From Eutreptiella sp. 'Long Island Sound 2002' (lineage: Eukaryota; Euglenozoa; Euglenophyceae; Eutreptiales; Eutreptiaceae), in assembly GCA_964036045.1 (NCBI GenBank), contig OZ038380.1, positions 173,573,897 through 173,637,896 on the forward strand: a stretch of DNA of 64,000 nucleotides, in the 5' to 3' direction. Of the stretch, positions 20,835 through 30,044 are shown one piece after another. Position 1 is the stretch's first letter; the number at the start of each line of letters is the position of its first letter. Position numbers and translations under genes: made by a program. Under the pieces are notes generated by a model. The model searched no databases. It had not been told where the DNA came from and saw only the letters and a list, made by a program, of their open reading frames with translations.

Positions 20835-22152
20835 CCGCCGGATTTCGTCCTGCAGAACGAGTTCTGGCTGCATGGGGGCATCCCTGATGTCGATAATAGT
20901 TCAGTCAAGTTTTCTGTCTTGGATGACGTGAACACTGTTGAGCGTATGCGTACGCTTTTTCATGGCGCCAGCCCTAATCTACTACTGGTGGGTGAGGCTG
21001 ATGGCGAGGACATGCCAGTTTTCTTGGAATACGTACATAAGCTGATGAAACTTTTGACGACTCTTGGGCGGCTTGACCTAGTCCTGTTCAAAAAATCAAC
21101 CAAAGTGGAGAGCTCGGAGTTCTTGATGGCGGCTATGAAGTTGAAAGACAAGCTGCCGTTCGTCCCGGTGCGTGTGGGGCAGTGCGACAGGCTGGTGGGC
21201 TCTGTGGCGAAAGCCCAGTCCTACGACGTGTGGGTTGCAACATCCACACACCGTTCACGAATGCAGTCGGCCTCGGTATACTACAAAATGGTAAATCTGC
21301 GGCTCCCGGGGGAAAATGCTGATGGTCTGTTGTTCCCTGACCCTGAAATTGATTACCCAATGCTGATTATACAGTATGGGTTTGCCTGGGAGGATGAGCT
21401 GATGACATATCTGGACATAGACAAGAATACAGCAGTCATATGTCCGGGGGTGGATACCGCCAGCAGTCGGTATCTCTACCTGGAGACAGACCTCGCTCAG
21501 GCTAAAGGAGTGGTGGAGACGTTTGGTCGCTATCCGCGATTCGCGCTGCTGCCCCTTAAGTGGTACACGGGAGAGGCCGTCGGCACGGCCGAACACCGCG
21601 TGGAGATAACGATGTCCAAGGATTTCCAGCCCAAACATCTGAAGTATTTTTTCTCATACGTAATGGCGGCGTTATGGGATTTAGGAGACATCCTGTCAGG
21701 CAAACACTTTGCTGCCCAATCATGCATGCCAAGCGCATTCGAGTGGGTCTATCTAAGAGGGGCTATGCGTTTGCGCGAGAGAAAATGGCAGACTGGCTCC
21801 ACGACTTGGGGCTGGAGCTGCCGGACGAGCAGTCAGGTCAGCAAATGACCGGCGTGGCAGCATCGTCAGTCACGGTGGCCAGCAGTACCCCAGAGGCATG
21901 GGGGCCGTGCGAAAGCGTCTTTCCGACGAATGTGCCGCCGTACTGGCGGGACACAGTCCTTCGACAAGTGCTACTGACGCAAGGCACAGACCAGGAGATT
22001 TTTGTGCTGGACCGCTGTCGCTTTCATGTGGGGGACATACGCTCAAAAACGGAAAAGGGGCTCCGCCTGCGGACAGGGCGCCCGACCCGATGGATTTCAA
22101 CGACAGCGATGTGGGTGCGCTCAAGGTATTCAAACGTAAACGCGGCGACTAG
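20835..22152 (+). pseudogene. ORF1 (gag-like) of the retrotransposon, frameshifted
   Basis: Open from 20,835 after an in-frame TAG, with no convincing ATG; a short ATG-ACG-CCG-CTA-TAG sits just upstream. The first 290 or so residues look like one folded protein (VFLEYVHKLMKLLTTLG, YDVWVATSTHRSRMQSASVY). Near 21,720 the sensible frame shifts to one reading KRIRVGLSKRGYAFAREKMA and WLHDLGLELPDE. By about 22,090 it shifts again to end MDFNDSDVGALKVFKRKRGD before TAG at 22,150. No zinc knuckle is visible, and family-level function is inferred only from its position before the endonuclease. Confidence 0.6.
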
Positions 22153-22169
22153 TAGCAGGCGCGAGCGTA

Positions 22170-22920
22170 ATGAGCCACTGTCCGTCCCTGAGGACGGCAT
22201 TCGGGTCGCTGAATGTCAACGGATGGCTCCGACGACCGCGGGAATCGCGTCGCAGCGAGCCTCGGCGAGCCTCGGTGATGAGACTCGTCAAAAAGCATAA
22301 CATTGACCTGCTGGGACTGCAGGAAACACACCTGCATGACCAAGGGGTGCTGGATGCGCAGACTTGGTGGCTGCGCAAAAATGGATTTGCGGCGAATTTC
22401 AATCGACAGTTGGACCAGTCGGATAAAGGCTCTTCAGGCCTTGTTTGGCGGGAGCCCAAGTGGGAGCATGTCTCGTCCGTGGCCATGGGCCAGCGGTTTC
22501 TGATCTCACATATGCGGGCAAAGGCGGGGGGGGACCTGCGGAGCCTGAAAGAACATTTCTCGTGCGACCCCAGTCGGCGTTGACAACAGTGGGAGCGCCT
22601 GGAGAGCAAGCTGCAGGCGATGCCGCCACTCCCGATGGTGGTCCTGGCGGATCATAACAGTATTATGGTCCCGGGAGTGGACTCCGAGGCCATCAGCAAA
22701 GAAATATCGACAGTGGTGCAGTGCCTGTGTGGGCAGATGTACTCGATCTATCCGTCGTTCCTCTCTAGTGAACCCCCGCAGATCCTCGCACCGTTCCCCA
22801 TGTAAATGCACCCACGCATCCTGCAACGCCCAAGCACCTAGGACTGATCCTTCCACTTTCCTTGCTGACGCATCATTTGCGGTCGGTGTATACAGTGGCC
22901 ACCCCGGCTGACCACAAGGC
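22170..22920 (+). pseudogene. APE-type endonuclease of the retrotransposon, frameshifted
   Basis: Starts near FGSLNVNGW, followed by NIDLLGLQETHLHDQG, the N-terminal and catalytic Glu motifs of apurinic-like LINE endonucleases. A second frame carries MVVLADHNSI, equivalent to the GDFN motif. A third carries TVATPADHKAVVAQL, equivalent to the C-terminal SDH motif. At least two frameshifts separate these, so this copy cannot make a full enzyme as assembled. Its role in an active relative would be to nick target DNA for target-primed reverse transcription. Confidence 0.8.
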
Positions 22921-23413
22921 GGTAGTGGCGCAGCTCGGACCTGAGGAAGATCACGGGGATCGCCCTCGCTTTCGGTTCCTGTTGGAGTTGCTGGAGGATC
23001 CGGCAGCGCTTGCGGCGCTGCAGGAGAAGCTGCAGGCGATTGCATGCCCAGACTCAGAGGCCCGGTGGGACAGCGTGCGGGTGCTGTTGCGGGATGAGGC
23101 AGTGAGCTGGAGACGGGAGCACCCAGCAGTGGGTCTCACACAGCTGCAGGCTCTTGTGCGGGAGAGCACACCGGTGCGACTTGCGCCGGGTGCGGGTGAG
23201 TTTTTGCAAGACCTGGGCTATGAAGAGCCCACAGTGTCTGCGGCATACCAACGGCTGGTGCGACTGCAGTCGCAGGAGAAACACGAGGAATTCCAGGAGA
23301 GAATGGTGTCAAAGTTGCGGTCGCAACTGTTGCCTAGGGAGGAGAGGAGCCGGCGACAGTCGGAGCGCCGCACACGCATCTTTCAGCTGGTACGACCGAG
23401 CGGCAGTATTTAA
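22921..23413 (+). pseudogene. Linker between endonuclease and RT, helix-rich
   Basis: Continues in the frame that carries ADHKAVV and runs to TAA at 23,411. It is Arg/Glu/Leu-rich and helical (ALAALQEKLQAIACPDSEA, EEFQERMVSKLRSQLLP), as is usual between endonuclease and reverse transcriptase in LINE ORF2 proteins. Its own stop codon separates it from the RT frame, with a G16 run at 23,486-23,501 between them. Confidence 0.6.
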
Positions 23414-23485
23414 CGAAAGTACGGGACCGCGCGGGAGTGCTTCACGAGGCCCCCGCAGCAGTAGCACGTTGCCTACAGGAGTTTC

Positions 23486-23501
23486 GGGGGGGGGGGGGGG
23501 G
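23486..23501. repeat. G16 homopolymer within the retrotransposon
   Basis: Sixteen G residues between linker and RT frames. It is a plausible source of one of the frameshifts, either biological slippage or sequencing error. Confidence 0.8.
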
Positions 23502-25086
23502 TGATGGGAGGGGGGGGACGTGGGATTGAAGAGTGCCAGCGATATATTGAGTCTTTGCCTATACCCCAGAGAGTGCGGCAGGCGATGCCTCTGTTGTTTA
23601 GGGAGTTAAATGAGGAAATAGTGATGGCAGGGCTCGAACGGATGAAAAGGGGTTCGGCCCCGGGGATGGACGGCGTCCCAGCGGAGGTGTACCAGTCGAT
23701 GCCGGATGTCTTTGCACATAAGCTGCATGACGTCATGCGCGTTTTCTTGGCTATGGGGGGGGGTCCCGGACAGTTGGGGCACGTCGCTTTTAAAGTGCTT
23801 GCCAAAGTTTGCAGGGGCAGAGAAGCCAGAAGATCTGCGCCCCCTGGCACTGCAAAATGCGTGCCTGAAGTGGATGTCCACAGTAATTATGCTCCAGACA
23901 ATTGATGCATTGCAGCAGCTGATTCCCCCAGAGCAGAAGGGTTTTTTACCGGGACGGCACATGGTAGACCACATTGTGTATGCACGGTCAGAGTGGGAGC
24001 GGCTCCCCGAGCAAATTATGGTGGCAGTAGATTTTCGTAAGGCATATGACTCGGTGACATTTACAATGATGGAAGCGTCACTGCGGTTTTTGGGGCTGCA
24101 GGAACAGTATGTGAAACTGCTTTTGTCTGTGATGGCGGCGCCAGTACTTTTCTGCGTGGGTCGCACGTTTGAGCCGTCAGTGTTTTTGCACCCTAGGTCA
24201 GGGATTCGGCAGGGGGACCCACTGTCCCCGCTGCTGTTTGATGTGATTACTGTTTTCCTCATTTATGACATCAAATCCCTGCACGTGGATGTGCAGATCC
24301 TTCTTTATGCGGATGACATCCTGTTCTGCGTACCAGGATGTGGTTTGCAGCACCGGAGACCTGCGGGTGGTGATGTACAGACTGAGGGTTTTTGGAATTT
24401 TTTCCGGGCTCCAGGTGAACACTCAAAAAACATATGCAATTCTGAAGAGTCCGGGGCTGGACCCCCAACCGGAGACAGTGGCGGGGGTGACCGTGAAAAA
24501 GAACATAAGATACTTAGGTGTGCAGTTGGGCAACATCACGTCCGACGCGGCATACGCGAGAGTCATTGCGCGGATGCTCCTGCGTGCCAGGGCAATGGCG
24601 GCATTGCCGCTGGGACTAGAAGAAAAAGCCTTTTTGTTTGCGTCCTGGGTGGCACCGATGTGCTATTTAACAGCCAGGGCGTACCAACCTTCCCAGCATG
24701 TGTGCTCACAGATGGACATGGTGCATCGGACGGCGCTGGGAATCAGCACGTGGGACCTAACGATGTCGATTTTGGTACGGCCCCCCCGGGAGGGGGGTTT
24801 GGGGCAGGCGAGCCTGTCCTCGTACGCGCAGTGGACCCACAGCCACACTTTCGCTCAGTATGTGCAGAGACCGTCACGTTTTCCAGAGCGACACGTGGGG
24901 CCTTTCCGCAGGTGGGCGGGGGCGCAGGGGATGCTGTTTGATGAGGAATTCCTGCCGTTTTTTCAGATGAGCCCGCTGCCGCTGTCGGTGCCCTCCTTTT
25001 TGCAGGGTTCGCTGAAGACTTATTCGGCGGTGCGAAGGTGGGGGGGAGCTGTCCCCCCCCCCCCCCCACGGCGAGGCTGCCCCTGA
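23501..25086 (+). pseudogene. Reverse transcriptase of the retrotransposon, frameshifted
   Basis: Motifs in order: LERMKRGSAPGMDGVPAEVY (motif 0/1), then in another frame DLRPLALQNACLKW, GFLPGRHMVDHI, VAVDFRKAYDSV (motif A Asp), SGIRQGDPLSPLLF (motif B) and ILLYADDILF (motif C catalytic YADD). After a shift near 24,340 come SGLQVNTQKTYAIL and IRYLGVQLGN of the thumb. Shifts lie near a G10 run at about 23,756 and near 24,340. All catalytic Asp residues are present, so decay may be recent or the shifts may be homopolymer errors. A C15 run at about 25,054 ends the last frame. Confidence 0.88.
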
Positions 25087-25560
25087 TGCCGGTTTGGCAT
25101 AATTCCCTGTTTGCAAACTCCTTCCATCTGACTTACCATTGTCCGGCTCTGCTGAAAAAAGGAGTGCTGCGGTGGGTGGATCTGGTGGAGGGGGGGGCAT
25201 ACCCTCGAGCTTGTATGACTGCATTGCGCCCACATGGCAGGGGGTGTACCTTGAGGGAGTACACCGACTGTTGTCGCCGCCTCCGGCGGCCCAGCCGCAG
25301 TACGTGGGCCCAGAGTTGGGGCGGTGGGTGCACAATTGGGTTACGCGAAAAATGCTGCTGTATATGCAGCACAAGCGGCGGCATGAGCCGCGACAGCCAC
25401 CGGAAGTGTGGCAGACGTTTGGGCAACTATTTTTGCCAAAATGCGACCGGGATTTTGTACGCCGCGCCCTATGGCGAAAATTGGGAACGCGCATGGAAAG
25501 GCTGGGGGGCAAGCTGTGCCCGCTGGATGGGAGGGCGGAAGACCACGAACACGTTTTGCG
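25087..25560 (+). pseudogene. RT C-terminal region with zf-RVT-like finger
   Basis: Two frames alternate around a G8 run near 25,190. The second reads RRALWRKLGTRMERLGGKLC and continues into CPLDGRAEDHEHVLRHC, matching the CPxCxxxxEDxxHxxxxC finger common after LINE reverse transcriptases, but with Asp in place of the second Cys. It ends abruptly at a G8 run where the inserted segment begins. Confidence 0.7.
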
Positions 25561-25619
25561 CCATTGTATGTTCCACGGGGGGGGCGACTCCGCGGGTCCT
25601 AGGACGCCAACTACCCTTG

Positions 25620-25639
25620 CCCCCCCCCCCCCCCCCCCC
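25620..25639. repeat. C20 homopolymer
   Basis: Twenty C residues at the left side of the insertion, followed by TAGGGGCCTTCGGCCAACAG. Confidence 0.85.
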
Positions 25640-26043
25640 TAGGGGCCTTCGGCCAACAGTTAGTTGCCAAAGGTGTCGCCCTAAGGCGTCCATGGGCGCC
25701 GAAGGCTCCCGATGCCCCATGAACGCCAAAGGTGCCCGAAGGAAATTTTTGTCCAATTTGCACCCCAACACTATGCTTAAACCCAACCTTGACTCTAACA
25801 CCCACCCCCAACCCTCAGCCTACTCCTATCCCCACACCTAATCAAGACTGAATATTGGGACCGAGCTGGTGGGGGAAGGAACATTAGATATGAATGGTGA
25901 GGGACACCAATGAGTCACACATTGAAGGCCGTTGACAAAGTGGAATCAGCTTGCAAGTGATCCCCTTCACCACAAGGCCCACTTTCAAGGCTTTTGTGGA
26001 CTTGTGAGGGGCCAAAATGCCCCAAAATGGGCTCAACATGGGC

Positions 26044-26466
26044 TCATTTCACCCGTTTGTGCACCCCAAATGGTGTAGGATGAGTTTTGGAAAAATGCGT
26101 TTTTGACCCATTTTTGACCCATTTTTGGTCCCAAAATAGCGCATCTTCAAGGCATTTTGGGATTTTCGGAGGACCAAAAAGGGCCGCCACAAGCTCAAAA
26201 CGGTCCAAAAACACTTGTTTTAGCGTTGCACATGGTCTAGGACCATTTTTTAGAAAAGTCATCTTTTTGCCCCTATTGGACCATAGTGACCCATTTGGGC
26301 ACCCACTTGTTTGGGCTTGAGCTTGCAGCTTGCCGCAGTCCAGTGGGCCTAGGTACGGGGGTCTAGGCGTCCATTTGGGCAATTCTGAGGGGTGGAAACC
26401 ACAAAACATGGGGGGTTGCGGGTGGACTAGGTGCCCTCGGAATCGCGTTTTGAGCCATGTAGCCAA
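26044..26466 (-). CDS. Conserved 140-aa frame in the subtelomere-like repeat, copy A
   Basis: Starts MATWLKTRFRGHLVHPQ and ends PFGVHKRVK. The same-length frame occurs in copy B at 46,856-47,278, with roughly 20 substitutions and no indel across 420 bases. A partial third copy (about 45,980-46,148) keeps the C-terminal third. I recognise no domain. The opposite strand is also open over part of it, so conservation of the DNA repeat could explain the open frame. Treat as a candidate gene of a repeat element only. Confidence 0.3.
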   Translation of the reverse strand: MATWLKTRFRGHLVHPQPPMFCGFHPSELPKWTPRPPYLGPLDCGKLQAQAQTSGCPNGSLWSNRGKKMTFLKNGPRPCATLKQVFLDRFELVAALFGPPKIPKCLEDALFWDQKWVKNGSKTHFSKTHPTPFGVHKRVK

Positions 26467-26883
26467 AGATATGGCCTATTCTTGGTTTGTGGCTGTCGCC
26501 AGCCAATCTGCACAAAATTTGGGGCTTCTGGGGGCCTTTTTGGCCGTTTCCGGGACATATGGTGGAGTTAGAGGGCCGCAAAGGGCTCGTTGAAATGGGA
26601 AATTCAAGCCGCACATGGAGTGTACCCACCCTTTCCCTTCGTTTGGCCGTTTTGAATGGCTTCTAGGGCTATTTTGGCCCAAAAATGGCTGTTTTTGGCC
26701 CTAACCTGCCGTTTTTGAAACTGAGGGTCCGCCACTTGCGACACCCGTTCCCGGCCGCCACCGTTGAGTTTCTGGCTCATACTTGGTGTGGTTGTCCCTC
26801 ACACCCATAGGTATCATCCACCAAATTTCAGCAGAATTCGAAGCACCACGACGGAGTTCTGATTTTTACCCATTTCGCGCGTG

Positions 26884-26931
26884 CTGCTTGCTGCTTGCTG
26901 CTTGCTGCTGCTGCTGCTGCTGCTGCTGCTA
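26884..26931. repeat. GCTTGCTGCTGCTG microsatellite
   Basis: Three GCTTGCT units then about eight GCT trinucleotides; the inverted copy at 46,410-46,455 has AGCAAGC-type units. Confidence 0.85.
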
Positions 26932-26999
26932 AACCTAGTAGGTCCACCCTAGACCCTAAAAAGGGTTATAAAACCAAGACTGGTTCCACCAGCTCGGTG

Positions 27000-27060
27000 A
27001 CCCTAACCATAACCCTAGCCCTAACCCTAGCCCTGGCTCTCACCCTAGGCTAGGGTCAGA
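27000..27060. repeat. Degenerate telomere-like CCCTAA/CCCTAG tract
   Basis: CCCTAACCATAACCCTAGCC and CTAACCCTAGCCCTGG, followed by an inverted AGGCTAGGGTCAG. Resembles eroded interstitial telomeric repeat. Confidence 0.6.
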
Positions 27061-27344
27061 GTGAGTGTTGGGGTCCAAATGGAGAGCAATGATGTGGCAA
27101 AAGCAGCCATGAACGAAATTGGGAGGATCTTGTTCAGCCCAATCAACATGGCTGGCATGGCCAAACCAACTGGCTGCAAAGGTTAGGGTTAGGTTTGTGG
27201 TGATGGTATGGTTAGAGGGAGGGCGAGGGGAAGTAAGGGGAGCCTGTGCCCCCCCCACCCCCAACACCGCCCCACCTGCCCCCCCCCCCCAACCGACCCT
27301 CCCGGAGCCCCCCCCCCCATCGCCCCTCCTAGACCCCCCTCCAA

Positions 27345-27346
<2 letters not shown>

Positions 27347-27378
<32 letters not shown>
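27347..27378. repeat. C32 homopolymer
   Basis: Thirty-two consecutive C residues, the longest run in the window, within a broader C-rich stretch (27,250-27,380) at the right side of the insertion. Confidence 0.85.
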
Positions 27379-27380
<2 letters not shown>

Positions 27381-27454
27381 AAGGGGCCTCCGGCCAACAG
27401 TTAGTAGGGGGGGTAGTTGGCGTCCAGAACCGAGGGGTCGCCCCCCCCAGGGGT

Positions 27455-28666
27455 ATGTTCGGCGCCTTTATGCAGAGTACAGTGCGAAAGGCGTTTGGGC
27501 TTGTGGAATCGGGAGGGGTGAAGGTGGAGCCCAGTCGGTTGCTGAGGGGTTTCCCACTGCTCTCTTTAACCTCCACCCAGGGTTTGTTGCTGTGGGCGGG
27601 ATTAAAGGCTCAATGGAACCTTCGGTGCAGGGCGAAATACCAGCACCAGCCAGCGACGCTGGACGAGTTTATTGCAGGGTGGGCAGGGGTACTGCGGCGC
27701 TGGCGCGCCGAATCCAACATGTCTGTGCCTCGGCGTGATCTGTTTTTATTCATCAAAGTCCTAGATGGATGGTTTGACAACCCGGCAATGCCGGGGATCT
27801 TTCAGGAGCCACCCCAGCAGCCAACCACAGTTGGAGGGAGGCCTCAGGTGGATAAGCTACAGGCGAAAGAGGCGAAGTGGGGTGCGTACAAAACCAAGGT
27901 GGTGGCAGAGCTGGAGACTATGGCAGGGGAGGGGTGGACGGTAGTGTACACAGACGGGTCAGCGAAAGTGGTCAGGGGCTGGGCGCAGGCAGGGTTTGGG
28001 GCCTGGTACGGACCAAATTCACTGCGAAACGCCTCAGATTTCGTCCCCCTGGGGGAGAAGCAAAGTGTGAGCAGGGCAGAACTCAGGGGAGTTCTGCACG
28101 CTGTCCGCAATCGACAGTGGGAGGAGCGCATGGTAGTGGTATTGGATTCAGAGTACGTTTTCAAAGGGATCACGCAGTGGTCCAGCAAATGGCAGCGCCA
28201 CCAGTGGAGGGTCTCAGGGAGGGAGGTAGAGCACAAGGAACTATGGATGGCGGTCCTGGCAGAGCGGGAGCTCGCAGGGGATCGACTCCAGGTGCGGTGG
28301 GTGCCGTCCCACTTGGGGGTGGCGGGGAATGAAGAGGCCGATCAGCTGGCAGAGCAAGGGAGGCTGCTGCATCCCTATAATGAAGAGTCCCCCCCGAAAC
28401 GACGACGCCTGGAGCAGCAGTGGGAGGAGTTGGGGCTCGAGGAGATGTCTTCAGGGGAGGGGGAAGCCAGCGACAGCGGCTATTCGTTTAGCACGGTGAG
28501 CCTGCTTGGGGAGGGGGATTCGTCAGGGACGTCTGCGAGTTTGGACTCACAGGGGTGGGTGGACAGCGAGGATTACAGTACGGATGTCAGTGATAATCCC
28601 AGGAAGAGGGGCAGGAGGGACGAGCCATCTGTGCTGGCGCCTGGCGGCGCCTTTCTGGAACTCTGA
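27455..28666 (+). CDS. RNase H domain of the retrotransposon, uninterrupted
   Basis: 403 codons from ATG 27,455; the frame is also open upstream through the C-rich tract. About residues 1-130 are the helical tether after the RT zinc finger (LLLWAGLKAQWNLRCRAKY, DLFLFIKVLDGWFDNP). The RNase H fold follows with all four catalytic positions: Asp in VVYTDGSAKV, Glu in SRAELRGVL, Asp in VVLDSEYVF, and the SHLGVAGNEEADQLAEQG motif. The C-terminal 100 residues are acidic and Ser-rich (SGEGEASDSGYSFS), ending in NPRKRGRRDEPS. It degrades RNA in RNA-DNA hybrids during retrotransposition. Unlike the RT part it has no frameshift. Confidence 0.85.
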   Translation: MFGAFMQSTVRKAFGLVESGGVKVEPSRLLRGFPLLSLTSTQGLLLWAGLKAQWNLRCRAKYQHQPATLDEFIAGWAGVLRRWRAESNMSVPRRDLFLFIKVLDGWFDNPAMPGIFQEPPQQPTTVGGRPQVDKLQAKEAKWGAYKTKVVAELETMAGEGWTVVYTDGSAKVVRGWAQAGFGAWYGPNSLRNASDFVPLGEKQSVSRAELRGVLHAVRNRQWEERMVVVLDSEYVFKGITQWSSKWQRHQWRVSGREVEHKELWMAVLAERELAGDRLQVRWVPSHLGVAGNEEADQLAEQGRLLHPYNEESPPKRRRLEQQWEELGLEEMSSGEGEASDSGYSFSTVSLLGEGDSSGTSASLDSQGWVDSEDYSTDVSDNPRKRGRRDEPSVLAPGGAFLEL

Positions 28667-28791
28667 GCACATTGTGTTGGCGCCTGACGGCGCCGTCTCC
28701 GACATTTGCCAGCGGCTGTGCCGCACGATACTTGTTGAGGGCATACGTCTGTCGGTGGGGACGTATTGCTGGACACTCCACCGCTCTGCAG
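28667..28791. other. Segment after RNase H with GGCGCCTG repeats
   Basis: TTGGCGCCTGACGGCGCC repeats a motif found at the end of the coding frame (GCTGGCGCCTGGCGGCGCC). It may be part of the element's 3' untranslated region. Confidence 0.4.
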
Positions 28792-28845
28792 ATAAGCTAC
28801 GCCCTTGTCCAAGCTACAGTAGGCGTAGGGACCGTAATAATTGTG
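28792..28845 (+). mobile_element. CTTGTCC-type repeat, partial copy
   Basis: Carries AAGCTACGCCCTTGTCCAAG, CTACAGTAGGCGTAGGGACC and GTAATAATT, matching the 29,268 copy. It ends at a GTACGTAATTCTAATTACGT palindrome and lacks the G-run terminus. Confidence 0.6.
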
Positions 28846-28920
28846 TACGTAATTCTAATTACGTACGAAATGAAGTGCAGCCACATATGACATGGGTTTG
28901 TCGTCACATTTGCCAATTAC

Positions 28921-29250
28921 ATGGAGCCATGGTCACATGCAACATGCCATATGCAAGGCAAATTCATTCCCAAGAATTTGAAGTTGTCCGAGCCCAAACC
29001 AGCCCCTAAGCCTCAGCCAAAGGCATCTTCAAGTGGTGAGCATGTGCAGTTGTTCCGCATGGTGTATGATCGCAGAAGGGTTTCCAAGCCGAACATTTGT
29101 AGGCTTCGCATTCTTCATTGCTTGTGCCAACATGGGTGTGAACCTGAAATTTTCATGTTCCCAAGGCTGTTTTGTGTTTGCATACACTTGGAAACGTGGG
29201 CAGAGGTCAAGGTGCACCCATACCATGCGCGCGCACGTCTCTGTCGGTAG
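28921..29250 (+). pseudogene. Fragment related to the PKPAPKP protein family
   Basis: The frame contains KFIPKNLKLSEPKPAPKPQP followed by SSSGEHVQLF. This resembles WIPKKLEAPTVAKPAPKPAP...ASSS in the reverse-strand remnant at 42.7-43.2 kb. It is probably a piece of an unnamed repetitive coding element, trapped between two CTTGTCC-type repeats. No catalytic domain is visible. Confidence 0.35.
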
Positions 29251-29267
29251 TTGTATGTGTTTCGCGC

Positions 29268-29361
29268 AAGCTACGCCCTTGTCCAAGCTACAGTGGGTGT
29301 AGGGACCGTAATAATTCCGTACATTGGCGTAGCTTATACAAGGGGGGGGGGGGGGGGGGGG
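29268..29361 (+). mobile_element. CTTGTCC-type repeat, complete copy with G20
   Basis: AAGCTACGCC (29,268) and GGCGTAGCTT (29,326-29,335) are perfect 10-bp inverted repeats around CTTGTCCAAGCTACAGTGGG and GTAGGGACCGTAATAATT. ATACAA and G20 complete the right terminus. That terminus is the inverted partner of 20,667-20,696. Confidence 0.7.
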
Positions 29362-29660
29362 TAAGGTTCGGGGGGGGTTTTTGGTCGGAAATGGGGGGGG
29401 TTTGGGTTTTTTTTTCGGTAAAAAAACCCGGGCTTTTTTTGGTGAGGTTTGGGTTTTTTTTTAGTAAGAAATGGGGTTTTTTTTGGCAAGAATTGGGCGG
29501 GGGGATTGGCAGGATTAAGGGGTTTTTTGGTAAGAAATGGGGGTTTTTGGTAAATTTTTATGTTTGTGGGGGGGCGTTGGGGGTTGGGTCAAAAGGGTGG
29601 GTTTTTTGGTACAAAATGGGGATTTTTTTGGTAAGTCGGGGTTTTTGGTACATCGCAGGG
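29362..29660. repeat. T/G-rich degenerate tandem repeat, right of the retroelement
   Basis: Repeated TTTTTTTTGGTAAGAAATGG and GGGTTTTTTGGTAC blocks and several G runs, the counterpart of 20,385-20,665. Confidence 0.7.
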
Positions 29661-30000
29661 GGGGGGGGTTTGGTGCGTACCATCTCTTGCGTGGATCAAG
29701 TTTGCGGCAGCAGCTAAACTACCTGTCCATGCTGGATTCTTTGGATGTTACATTTTGTATGTCAAGAGCAGCCCAACTCACCTTCATCTTAAAGTCCAAC
29801 GCTCTTTTCCATTTACATCCGACATGCGTAATGCTATTGAACACGAAGTGAGCTCCCCCAATGAGTGACAACATCACAGGGGTGACAGGGTTGCAAGCAG
29901 GTACAGCCGCATAATGCGCTACTACCTACAGGCCTCTCTGACACCTCTGACATCTCTGTACGCCAAATAATACACAGCAGTAGATAAGTCTGGTGAAGGT

Positions 30001-30044
30001 GGATATGTACAGGGCTATGGCAGACCATAGCCCTGTACATATCC
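30001..30044. repeat. Perfect 44-bp palindrome (20-bp stem, 4-nt loop)
   Basis: GGATATGTACAGGGCTATGG, loop CAGA, then its exact reverse complement. Pairing stops sharply at both ends. No open reading frame or run of T follows. Confidence 0.9.

Larger units (their letters stand above)
25841..27000 (-). repeat. Subtelomere-like 1.1-kb repeat, copy A (inverted relative to 46.4-47.5 kb)
   Basis: Begins AAGACTGAATATTGGGACCG and ends in a GCTTGCTGCTGCTG microsatellite plus a conserved block ending AACCAAGACTGGTTCC. It is the reverse complement of 46,355-47,505, with many substitutions but few indels. Rich in CATTTTGG/CCAAAATG words. Degenerate CCCTAA-like tracts lie on both sides (about 25,760-25,840 and 27,000-27,060), suggesting a subtelomeric origin. 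It contains a 140-codon frame on the minus strand that is conserved in copy B. Confidence 0.8.
25575..27446. mobile_element. Insertion splitting RT from RNase H, bounded by a ~40-bp inverted repeat
   Basis: Left edge (about 25,577-25,615): G8, CGACTCC... to GGACGCCAACTACCC. Right edge (about 27,407-27,448): GGGGTAGTTGGCGTCC... to GGTCGCCCCCCCC. These are imperfect inverted repeats. Inside each edge a C run (C20 at 25,620-25,639, C32 at 27,347-27,378) is followed by AAGGGGCCTCCGGCCAACAG or a close variant, in the same orientation. The middle is a subtelomere-like repeat with degenerate telomere-like sequence. The retrotransposon protein appears to resume directly afterwards. Confidence 0.6.
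20667..29361 (+). mobile_element. Non-LTR retrotransposon region bounded by inverted C14/G20 termini
   Basis: Left end: C14 then TTGTATAAGCTACGCC (20,667-20,696). Right end: GGCGTAGCTTATACAA then G20 (29,326-29,361). These are perfect inverted repeats apart from run length. Inside, on +, in order: a gag-like ORF1, an APE endonuclease, a reverse transcriptase, a zinc finger, a 1.8-kb insertion, an RNase H, and two short CTTGTCC-type repeats. The domain order matches the I/Tad/LOA/R1-type non-LTR groups, which normally lack terminal inverted repeats. Whether the termini belong to this element or mark nested insertions is unresolved. The coding part is frameshifted, so this copy looks inactive. 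Confidence 0.6.

Noticed and set aside
27119-27454. N-terminal extension of the RNase H frame through the C32 tract
   Set aside because: The frame is open but reads Pro-rich low complexity derived from C runs of the insertion, so the RNase H coding part was started at the ATG at 27,455.
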